Assembly: GCA_963921425.1 (NCBI GenBank)
Contig: OY992838.1
Coordinates: 19,323,861 to 19,387,860, forward strand
Length of the DNA: 64,000 nucleotides
DNA from: Dryas octopetala
Lineage: Eukaryota; Streptophyta; Magnoliopsida; Rosales; Rosaceae
Reading direction: 5' to 3'
Below are positions 23,434 to 33,058 of this stretch, piece after piece. The position numbers were made by a program, and so were the translations under genes. Within the stretch, counting starts at the first letter, position 1; each line of letters opens with the position of its first letter. The notes beneath the pieces were generated by a model. It had not been told where the DNA came from, did no database searches, and saw only the letters and a program-made list of their open reading frames with translations.

Positions 23434-23835
23434 TGAAAACATTATTTATGTCCAAGAGTCTTGCATGAAGAGATAGAAGAGTACGTATATGTGAACCGGG
23501 GATGACTTGCCAGAGTTAATGTGTTGCCATGGGAAGCTATATGCATGCATGCCCTAATTAATGGGCTAATTCCCACTTGGTATTTACATATCTTCTGGAA
23601 GCCATCCTCGGCTCACCTTTGCTCTCTTTTCTCTCATGTCAAATTCTCAAGGACAGGGGCGGACCTTAGGTGGGCTGCAGCCCGGCCACCCCATTTTCTT
23701 GAAAAAACTGAAAACATTATTTATGTCCAAGCTAGTCTTGCATGAAGATCGAGATAGAAGAGTATATATATGTGAGCCAGGGATGACTTGCCGGCCGGAG
23801 TTAATGTGTTGCCATGACCCATGGGATCGAAGCTA
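23434..23835. repeat. Direct repeat pair of about 115-130 bp
   Basis: AACTGAAAACATTATTTATG and about 115 following bases occur at 23433 and, with small indels, at 23706-23835. Between them sit an inverted copy of the array unit (23543-23607) and a hAT-like end. Confidence 0.75.
23654..23705. mobile_element. Solo hAT-like terminus
   Basis: CAGGGGCGGACCTTAGGTGG followed by GCTGCAGCCC resembles the CAGGGGCGGA termini of the hAT-like element at 45115. No matching right end nearby, so it is a fragment. Confidence 0.4.
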
Positions 23836-23847
23836 TATATATATATA

Positions 23848-25825
23848 AAATAATAAGATTAACTTATTCCTCTTATTTCTTCTCTCAAAACCCATATATG
23901 TCGAACCCATGAGCTCCTAGCATGCATATATGGTCCTTGAGAATCGTACATGAGTATGGCTTCCCAGAAGATATGTAAATATATACCAAGTGGGAATTAG
24001 CCCATAATTAATTAGGGCATGCATGCTGCATGCACATATATATATATACAGGCTCCTTCTGTTGAGGTATACCTCAACTTATTTATGTTGAGGTATGATC
24101 TTGTTGGGGCCCACACGAGTCGTTTTGTGTCAATCCGAACCGTTCGCAAGGATCATCTTCATTGATAGATCTTCATTGATATACCGTTCGCCTGTATATA
24201 TATATATATATATATGTTAACAAATTAAAATAATAGGATTAACTTATTCCTCTTATTTCTTCTCTCAAAACCCATATATGTCGAACCCATGAGCTCCTAG
24301 CATGCATATCTAATTTTTTGCAAGGATGATCTATCTATGGAGATGTAAAAATTGAACGGTTCGGATCGACACAAAACGACTCGTGTGGGCCCCAACAAGG
24401 TCATACCTCAACATAAATAAGTTGAGGTATACCTCAACAGAAGGAGCCTGTATATCAGGCTCCTTCTGTTGAGGTATACCTCAACTTATTTATGTTGAGG
24501 TATGATCTTGTTGGGGCCCACACGAGTCGTTTTGTGTCGATCCGAACCGTTCGCAAGGATCATCTTCATTGATAGATCTTCATTGATATACCGTTCGCCT
24601 GTATATATATATATATATATATGTTAACAAATTAAAATAATAGGATTAACTTATTCCTCTTATTTCTTCTCTCAAAACCCATATATGTCGAACCCATGAG
24701 CTCCTAGCATGCATATATGGTCCTTGAGAATCTGACATGAGTATGGCTTCCCAGAAGATATGTAAATATATACCAAGTGGGAAGTAGCCCATAATTAATT
24801 AGGGCATGCATGCTGCATGCATATATATATATATATATGTTAACAAATTAAAATAATAGGATTAACTTATTCCTCTTATTTCTTCTCTCAAAACCCATAT
24901 ATGTTGAACCATGAGCCCTAGCATGCATATATGGTCCTTGAGAATCTGACATGAGTATGGCTTCCCAGAAGATATGTAAATATATACCAAGTGGGAATTA
25001 GCCCATAATTAATTAGGGCATGCATGCTGCATGCATATATATATATATATATACATGCTAGGAGCTCATGGGTTCGACCAGTGCCGGCTCAAGCATAAGG
25101 CAAGCAAGGCCTGTGCCTAGGGCCTCATGTTGAAGGAGGCCTTATTTGACACACTATTAAAAAAAAAAAAAAACTTAAAATATTTATAATTAGCCAATTA
25201 GGTCTCAGAATTTTGAAAGAAGTTTTCTACTTTCTTATTTAATGTTTAGGTGTAAGATTTTTCATTATTTGTTAGTGAGACTTTTGATTTTTTTATTCCC
25301 TTAGGCTTTCCACTAAAAAAAAGTGCTTCATGAATTGTTTTCGGGGACATCTCACATCTATTTCATTTGTACATTGTGATTTGCCTGTTTTTTTCCTTTT
25401 CTCTCATTCTTTGTAATATCTCTTGTCTAAAACTAAAAAAAGCAAGCCTAAAAGCTGATTTTTTGAATAATATATTTGGAAAGTCTCTGTGTAGTTTCGC
25501 CTTAGGCCTCACTTTTCATTGAGCCGCCACTGGGTTCGACATACATGCTAGGAGCTCATGCAGCATGCATATATATATACATGTATATACATATATATAC
25601 ATATATATATATATGCATGCAGCATGCATGCCCTAATTAATTATGGGCTAATTCCCACTTGGTATATATTTACATATCTTCTGGGAAGCCATACTCATGT
25701 CAGATTCTCAAGGACCATATATGCATGCTAGGAGCTCATGGGTTCGACATATATGGGTTTTGAGAGAAGAAATAAGAGGAATAAGTTAATCCTATTATTT
25801 TAACTTGTTAACATATATATATCAA
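23848..25825. repeat. Nested direct and inverted repeat array (unit about 216 bp)
   Basis: A unit starting TTAACAAATTAAAATAATAG and ending GGGCATGCATGCTGCATGCA is present in direct orientation at 24623-24838 and 24839-25057 (period 216). Partial direct copies lie at 23848-24040 and 24216-24308, and an inverted copy at 25610-25820. A second sequence, GAGGTATACCTCAACTTATT in context CAGGCTCC...GCCTG, is direct at 24049-24201 and 24456-24601 and inverted at 24340-24450. The right arm and the 24839 copy form a foldback whose centre is split by the hAT element at 25079. Only shadow frames are present. Confidence 0.8.
25079..25532. mobile_element. hAT-like MITE with perfect 8-bp target duplication
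   Basis: 454 bp flanked by GGTTCGAC at 25071-25078 and 25533-25540. Left end CAGTGCCGGCTCAA and reverse-complemented right end CAGTGGCGGCTCAA form 14-bp terminal repeats with one mismatch. An 8-bp target duplication with CAG-type ends is the hAT pattern. No transposase. It interrupts the centre of the repeat array. Confidence 0.88.
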
Positions 25826-25840
25826 GGCTGGCGCTATCAG

Positions 25841-26143
25841 CATTTTATTTTAGCTTCCTACAGTACTTCACTGCGTGAGTATAGAAAAATTATAAAATAT
25901 TCGTTTTGAAGTGTATGAAACTAAATGAGGAGTGCTTATAATATTACCCACTAGTCAGTAACATATATATTTTGTTATTCCTATATATAATTTAGTGCAT
26001 GTGTTTCGTTTAGTTAACGGCTTAACGCAAATAAAAAAGTAGTACTGTTTTTCTTGTCTTACCATATATTGTCTGCCTCTATTTTCATAAGTATAATAGT
26101 TGCATGCAGTTGCAGGTTTGGGACTTTCCCCTTTATACCATGC
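25841..26143. other. Intergenic flank of the Tat element
   Basis: No feature recognised. It ends with the ATATA target duplication (26144-26148) of the retrotransposon. Confidence 0.4.
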
Positions 26144-26148
26144 ATATA

Positions 26149-27202
26149 TGTTGATGCAAATTTTTGTAAGATAGATGTAACAACTTAGAAATGGTGACCT
26201 GGCTGATTTGAAGCCTTGCTGGATGATGACGTGAGATCTTCCTGTATGAAAAACGAGATCAAAGGAGATGGACCGGTGTGGTACCAGCAAACACGCTCCG
26301 ATGATGAAGTCAGTGATGTGTGTTTGGTGATGTCTGAATGTAAGTGAGGAAGAACAAAGGATGAACTTGGGAGAAAGGGAAGAACAAGGTAAATGTTCTG
26401 GGTTTATTCCCAGCAAGTTGGGTATGCTCTCGGGTGAGTGAAAGTTTTGTGCAAGTGTTTGCCTGATAGTAGATTGATAGCTAGATCCCTCATTTTGTGC
26501 ATATGAGTTAGTATATATAGGCAAAGGAATTTGTGAGAAGTAAGTTACCTGCATGTAGTTGGCTGGTTGAGAAAGATCCACGTGTTCGGTCGTGAACAGT
26601 GGCATGCACAGCTACCCACCTCCTTTGCATTCAATGCTGCATTGAATGCAAGTATGGAAGATTCAGGTGAACTGCCTCAATAGTCATGAATGTGAGCTGG
26701 GAAGTCTCATCTGTCAGAGGACTCTGTCAGGTGCACTTGAGTATGGCGGTTCGTCCCAACGTGATCTTCCTTGGAATGGCGGTGGGAAGCCGAGTCGACC
26801 CGAGCACATGCCCTCATGCGTATACATGAAGTCCATGTGTGATCGGATCGGACATGGAGTTCCGAACCGAGCCGATCCAGTAGGTAGTGATCCCTCCGAA
26901 TCGTAGCTGGCTGCGACTTGAATCTGAAGAGATTTTTCCCCAACGCCGAGCCGAGCCGAACCGGGATGACCAGGGAAAGATGAACACTCGATCCTTTGGA
27001 AGACCCTCGGTTCAGGTCGGACCGAGCATGAAGGGCCCGCATTGGTGAGCCGATCTGAGCTGAAAGAGGAAGTGCCGAGCTATGTGATGATGTGGAGGTC
27101 AAAACTTTGACCATTGAAAAGTCAAACTCTGAGATCGGATTTGACCGGCCACGTGTCCAGCCATGATTGGCTATTGGATCGGTGTGGGTTTACCCACAAA
27201 CA
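26149..27202 (-). repeat. 3' LTR of the Tat element
   Basis: Same length and ends as the LTR at 36954. Preceded on the minus strand by a G-rich polypurine tract (27203-27216, AGCTGGGGGACTTC in minus reading). Long apparent frames within both LTRs are shadows. Confidence 0.93.
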
Positions 27203-27508
27203 GAAGTCCCCCAGCTTCCGATCCGAACAGACAATGGTGGATTGGAAGTTGAACAATGATGGTCTGTGTAAAAATAATATGTCACCTGATCCGAGCCGAA
27301 CTGGATAGATCTAGTTTCCCGAGGATCCGAACAAATGGTGACTTGTGTTTGGCCAAAATATCTCGGGGACAGGTGAAGGGACGTTTGGTGTCTGCATGGG
27401 GGAACGTAAGGGTCACCTCATTTATGGGTATTTTGAACATTGACAGGTGGCAAAATCTGGGACTTGAAGCGCCACTTTTTGGATGGCTGAGATCTGTTTC
27501 CATGGGGG

Positions 27509-27516
27509 TATAAAAG
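27509..27516 (+). promoter_or_regulatory. TATA box of the antisense gene
   Basis: TATAAAAG preceded by GGGGG, with a CT-rich stretch 20-30 bases downstream, as in plant 5' UTRs. It lies about 340 bp before the probable start codon and outside the LTR, so the extra gene seems to have its own plus-strand promoter. Confidence 0.55.
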
Positions 27517-27850
27517 GGGCGTCTTCTCTCTCTTCCCTCCCATTTCCAGTTTTTCAGTTTTGAAGCTCTCTCTCTCTCCCCGCAAATCCCTCTCTCTCCC
27601 CGCGAATCTCTTTCTCTCTCCGTGACCTGGGTGGTGGTCCGGTCGTGATTCCGACCAGGTACAGCCATAGGCAAGGTGGTTCTGAGTGTGTAGGGGGCGG
27701 AGAGATTTGGCCGGACAAAAACAGTAAGTGATTCTGTCCATTTTTGAGTTTTTTGCATTTCGGGTTTTTTGGGTGTGTTCTTGAGTGTTTTTGAAAAATG
27801 CACTTTTCAATCTAAAAAGGTAAGAGAGAGAAAATAGAAATCTGTTTGTG

Positions 27851-30246
27851 ATGTCTAGCACCGATTCGAGTGGTCGGCTCGGCTCGGCTCGGGGGGTGCT
27901 TTTGAAGGAGACAGCAACGCTGATCTGAGCCGAAGCCCGCCAGGGGGTAAGGCAGACTGGGACAGTCTGTCCGAAGAGCTAGGCGAGGTCGGCTCGGAAC
28001 TGGAGCACAATCCAGGCGAGGTGCGCCAACCTCGAGGGGATGAGAAAAATCCCCAGGTATTGAGTTCCGATCGGGAACAAGAGGAGGATGAAGAAGATGA
28101 CGAGGAAGGTACCGATGCCGAGCCAAGCTCAAGTGCCCCAAGGAGGCTTACCTCGGTGTCGGAGGGAAGAGACAGGGGTCATGAGGCGTCGACTTCGGCT
28201 CGGCAGGTAATGAGGAGTCCAATCGATCCAGACTTCTACGAAGAGTTGGCGTGGAAGGCCGACCAGATCCCCAATGAGATGACCGAGTTTCATCTCAGGG
28301 ATCTGAGGATAAGATACGCAGTCCCCGAGTCCGTGCTGACAAGACTGCCGACCGAAGGAGAGAAGCCGAGCCGACCCCCCAAAGGATGGGTTACTATGTA
28401 CCCAGAGATGTTCGAGAATGGGGTTCGGCTCCCCTTGCTCCCCTTGCACGCCTTCCTGCAGGACTGGTTGGTAATGATCGACGCGGCGCCGCATCAGCTT
28501 AACCCCAATGTGTATAGGATTATCCTGTCTATGCACATCTTGTGGCATAAGGTGCACAAGTGTGTGCCAGACAAGGATCTGCTGATCTGCTCCTATACGC
28601 TGAGGTCAAAGCAGAAGACCGAGCTCGGCTTCTACAACCTACAGGCTTACTCGGGGCCATTGTTCACAGGGAATCCTTCTTCCCAGAAGACTTGGAAGAG
28701 AAGATACTTCTTCGTTTCTGGGGATTGGGAATTTGCCGATCCGAACAGCCCCCCTCCGGCTCGCGTCCCTAGAACTTTTAAGATTCCAGGTGAGCATTGG
28801 ATGTCTGGGAGAGCCGATCTGAAAGTGACTTGCATTTTTTGTTGTAATGACATATGTAGATATATTTTCTGAAGCTAACTCTTTCTGTTTCATTTTTGCA
28901 GTTAGCTGGGGCAAGTACAAGCTTCGGGGCGAGCTCAGGGATCAGATCGCCGCGATAAGGGACTCGCCACTGGAGTACCTGTCCACCAAGTTTCTGCTCG
29001 GGGAAACCCAGATCAGATCGAGTGGGATCTCCTGGTTTGTATCTAGGTGGAACCCAAGGACCGAGAAGGGGATGAATCTTGCCGATCTGGAAGCTCGGCT
29101 GAGAAAGAAGGTGGAGAGGAGCGCCCAGAGGAAGGCCGGAGGTCGGGCCCCCGCCGAGCCGGTCCAAGTGCCCGTCGCAGCGGCAGCCCAACCTGGGCCT
29201 TCTGTGCCTCCAGACCGAGGCCCGTGTGGAGAAGAGGAAGGGCCTCCAGACCGAGGCCCGTGTGGAGAAGAGGGCCCGGGTCGAGCCCGGTGGTGCCAAT
29301 GCCGAAGTGTCTGGCTCGGCTTCCATGAAGACGGTGGAAGTGGACCCCTCCATCGAGCCGTTCGTCACGGGTTTCAAGCGTGTGGTCACGCCGAAAATCG
29401 TAGAGGGGCTCTGGGCCGGTCAAGAGACGCCGAGCTTCGACAGCAAGGCTCTGAACGCCTCCCGCCAAGCCATGGTGGTAAGTACCTTTGACCTCGGTTT
29501 TTACGCTTTTTCCGCTCGGCTCGGATTAATAATTTCTCTTTGTTTTGCAGCTCGCCCTCAGGCAGTTTGAAGCAGCCCAGGCCGCCGTCGACGCCGAGGA
29601 GAAGATGAAGAGGCTTCGGGAAAGGAACGGGGAGCTGAGGGAGAAGCTGGCTGAGGCCGAGCGGCTGGTCAAGGTGGAGCGCGAATGGTCCGCCGGTCTG
29701 CGGACTGAATTGGCCGAGCGGGAGGTGGAGGTTGCTCGGCTCGGGAGGGAGCTCCTGGAATCTGAGCAAAAAGTGGCCAACCTGGGCCAGTTCGTTGACG
29801 ATCTCCAGCGGGACGTCGAGGCTGCCGAGCGGAGAGCTGTTGAGTCTCGGCGTCAAGCTGGGCTCCCGAGCGTCCAGGCACTTGCCAATGCCCAATTTGA
29901 GGGGTACCAGGAGCTTCTGGGGGCGATCCAGTCGAAGAGGCCGGACTGGGATGTGTCCTTCCTTGCTGAGTCGGACGGCGAGGAGGATACCCAAGAGAGC
30001 CAGCAGGAAGACCTTCCCCCTCCCGATCGCCAGGCTCCAGCCGAGGTGATCGCGTCTGTGGCCGAGTCGACTCAGGAAGATCCTCCGATGCCTGACACCG
30101 AGCCGATCTCGATTCCCCCAGTCCCCGAAACCGATCCTAACGCTGAGATGCAGATCGGGGGGGTCGAGGTGGTGCAGCTCGGCGAGGAGACGCCAGAGGA
30201 GTCTACTAAGCCGATCCTGGAGGGGCCAGCCGAGCGATCTGCATGA
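27851..30246 (+). pseudogene. Antisense extra gene of the Tat element (gypsy-type transposon domain)
   Basis: Lies opposite to gag-pol. Exons: 27851-28789, 28902-29477, 29551-30246, with introns GTGAGC...TTGCAG and GTAAGT...TTGCAG. Probable start MSSTDSS at 27851, but a one-base shift near 27895 is needed to enter the main frame, and a second shift lies near 29170-29225 beside a 33-bp repeat. Exon 1 carries an acidic Glu/Asp tract and GWVTMYPEMFENGVRLPLLP, FLQDWL, HQLNPNVYRIILS, which fit the plant 'putative gypsy type transposon' domain (Pfam PF04195 by memory). Exon 3 is a long coiled coil (AEEKMKRLRERNGELREKLA) with an acidic Pro-rich tail. Function unknown in the family. Both introns keep the frame across the junctions, which suggests the gene was expressed. 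Confidence 0.8.
29208..29273 (+). repeat. 33-bp tandem repeat in the antisense gene
   Basis: GCCTCCAGACCGAGGCCCGT and the following 13 bases occur twice in a row. In the productive frame each repeat gives GLQTEARVEKR. It lies beside the second frameshift. Confidence 0.8.
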
Positions 30247-30786
30247 TTTATTGTTTTATGTGTTTTTGTTTGTTGTTTTGTTTTTTTATTCCCGAGCCGG
30301 TGTGTGGCTCGAGTTTGGTATGCCTTCAAACAATTTAATTATGTTTTTGAATCATTATGTTATTTTGGTGTCTTCTTCCGTTCCAAGTTGTTGTCAGTTC
30401 AGCTCGGGGATGAAACTAAAACCATAACAAGTTAACAAATGGATAAGAAAAAGATAAAAGTAACAATCATGATAAAAACAAAGACAATTTGCGATCGGCT
30501 CGACTTGACGATCGCAATGGAATAAACTGTAATGATAAATTACAACTTGTTTTCAGATCAGCCTGATAAGAATGATGAAAATAAGCAGAAATTAGAAACC
30601 CCTAATGATCCCAAATGGCTTGACACATCCATTGAAATATTAGGAATTTTGTTTGTGAGAAAAATATTCAAACTTACTTTCAGATCGGCTCGGCATGCGC
30701 GATGAAAGTTTTGGTTTGAAGGTATATTTTTCTTTTAGAAATATCCTGTTGAACGTTAGGACTGTAGGAAGTCACTTCGGCTCGGA

Positions 30787-31085
30787 CAGGGATTTTTATA
30801 GACCTGATAAGTCTGTACTATGCCGAGCATCGGGTCGAAAATGGCACACCAGCTCGGCACAGGGATTTATAGACTTGATAAGTCTGTAATATGCCGAGCA
30901 TCGGGCCGAAAATGGCGCTTCAGTTCGGCACATGAGTTTATAGACCTGATGAGTCTGTAATATGCCGAGCATCGGGCCGAAAATGGCGCTTCAGCTCAGC
31001 ACATGAGTTTATAGACCTGATGAGTCTGTAATATGCCGAGCATCGGGCCGAAAATGGCGCTTCAGCTCGGCACATGAGTTTATTA
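30787..31085. repeat. 70-bp tandem repeat, about four copies
   Basis: Units with GAGTTTATAGACCTGATGAG and TATGCCGAGCATCGGGCCGA repeat with starts near 30791, 30861, 30931 and 31002. The last copies are nearly identical; the first is most diverged. It lies between the end of pol and the antisense gene. Tandem repeats in this region are known in Tat-type elements. Confidence 0.88.
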
Positions 31086-31252
31086 TTTTTTCGAAGAAAA
31101 CACTTAGATCTTTCCTCTTTGTTGAGGGTGTATAGGAGTAGAGTCCCCAGTGTTTACTTCGAAAAATGAGAAGAAGATGAGTCAAAAAGGTGTTCATCTT
31201 TTCATTGATTGGAAAAATGTTAGATCGGACAGTCCCCGATCCTAACTACATT

Positions 31253-32220
31253 TTACTGGTAATAAGTCTTCAAATGTTCAGCATTCCAGCTATGCTTGAG
31301 AGGCTTCCCGGCCATAGTGGCCAAGTTGTAGGTGCCAGGCTTGACTATGCCCGTGATTCTGTATGGTCCGGTCCAGTTTGGATCGAACGAGCTCTCCTTG
31401 ATGGCGAGAGAGTTCTTCTTCATGTCGAGACTGCCCAATCCAAAGCTTCTGGGTTTGATCCTTTGGTTGTAGTATTTGGCTACTCTCTGTTGGTAGGCGG
31501 CTCGGCAGAGATTGGCATCAGTTCGCCTTTCTTCGATCATGTCCAGGCCGAGCCGAAGTCCGGTGTCATTGGTCTCCGGGTTGTACGTGTCGGTCCAGAA
31601 TGAAGGAGTCCCCATTTCGACCGGAACAACAGCATCGGTTCCGAACGCCAATGCATAAGGTGTTTCCTTTGTAGAGTTGCGGTAGGAAGTTCGGTAGGAC
31701 CATAACACATCTGGCAAGAGTTCAGGCCAATTCCCCTTAGCATTATCAAGCTTGGACTTCAAGGTCTTCTTGATGATCTTGTTGATGGCTTCGACCTGTC
31801 CGTTTGATTGCGGATGGTAAAGGGCAGCAAAGCGCAAGTTGATATTCAGACGTGAACAAAAACTCCTGAATTTCTTGCAGTCGAACTACTTGCCATTGTC
31901 CGCGATGATGGTATGCGGCATGCCGAACTGACATATGATGTTCTTCCAAACGAAAGTTTCCATCCGTTCGGCTGTAGTGGTGGCTAAGGGTTCAGCTTCG
32001 GCTCATTTGGTGAAATAGTCGACTGCTACCACGGCCATTGTGACTTGCCCTTTCGCCTTCGGCATAGGGCCGATCAGATCGAGTCCCCACTACGCGAATG
32101 GCCAGGGACTGGATATAGAGGTCAGCAATTGAGGAGGCTGATGGGAGACCGCGGCAAATTGCTGGCATTTGACACAAGTGCGGGACAGATGATCCGCATC
32201 CTTGTTCAACGTAGGCCAAA
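31253..32220 (-). pseudogene. pol: Tat integrase with premature stops
   Basis: The HHCC end (CQQFAAVSHQPPQ) and catalytic core WGLDLIGPMPKA, VDYFTK, GMPHTIIADNGK and SNGQVEAINKIIKKTL are visible, so all three acidic residues (D, D, E) can be placed. Stops replace expected residues before WGLDLIG (FA*WG), after VDYFTK and after DNGK. The C-terminal part from 31837 to 31253 is open (YRTSYRNSTKETPYALAFGT, GPYRITGIVKPGTYNLA, NAEHLKTYYQ). Non-functional as it stands. Confidence 0.85.
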
Positions 32221-33010
32221 AGTAGCCCTGCCTGATCGTCTTGTAGGCAAGGGCTCTTCATCCAGAATGGTTTCCGCATATCCCTTTATGGATTTCTCTA
32301 GCACATCCTGACCTTCTTGGGGGGTAACACACCGCAAGTAGGGGAGGGAGAAGCTCCTCCTGTAGAGCTGACCATCGATTATGCTGAACCGAGTTGATCT
32401 CGTCTTGATGAGACGTGCTTTGACCCTCTCCGGGGGAAGAATCTCAGAGACCAAGTAGTTGGTGATCGGCGTCATCCAGTTCGGCTCGGCATCGGTCTGC
32501 ATGACGGTGGCCTCTTCTTCGGCGGAGCTAGGCCTGTCCAGGATTTCGACTGGGACGTGCCTAGCAGATCCAGTATCTGTGGCTGAGGCCAAGCGTGCCA
32601 AGGCATCAGCTCTGCAATTTTCTGCCCTCGGGATTTGGGACAGTTTGTATTCTTGGAAACTCCCGAGTAGCAAGCGGGTCTTCTCGAGATAGGCTGTCAT
32701 GCTAGGCTCTCGAGTCTCATATTCTCACAATATCTGATTGACAATGAGCTGGGAGTCGCTGAAGATGTTCAGCCTAGCCGCGCCGAACTCTTTTGCCAAT
32801 CTGAGTCTGGCGATGAGTGCTTCATACTCTGCTTCATTGTTGGATGCTTGAAATTTGAAGCGAAGAGCATACTCCATCACGACTTGTTATGGGGAGATCA
32901 AAACAAGTTCGGCTTCGCTTCCCATTGCGTTGGAAGATCCGTCCACGTACAAGGTCCAAGTGAGGAGATCAGCTTGGGTACGATCGCCGTTTGTGTTCGG
33001 ATCGGACGCT
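32206..33010 (-). pseudogene. pol: Second (additional) RNase H and start of integrase
   Basis: LLTWTLYVDGSSNAMGSEAE begins a second RNase H, followed by ASNNEAEYEALIARLRLAKE and FSDSQLIVNQI. Stops occur near 32887 and 32727. The frame continues from 32700 to 32206 through ENCRADALARLAS (end of RNase H) and a linker to the integrase N-terminus. A second RNase H between RH and INT is diagnostic of Tat. The zinc-finger part shifts frame near 32280. Confidence 0.82.
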
Positions 33011-33058
33011 GTTGGTGTAGCGTCGGTGATGATCAGATCTTCCGCTGTGGAGGTGGAT

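Noticed and set aside
25955..26605. Minus-strand frame of 216 codons
   Set aside because: It runs from the flank into the LTR of the Tat element and recurs in the other LTR (37064-37411). It is LTR sequence, not a gene.
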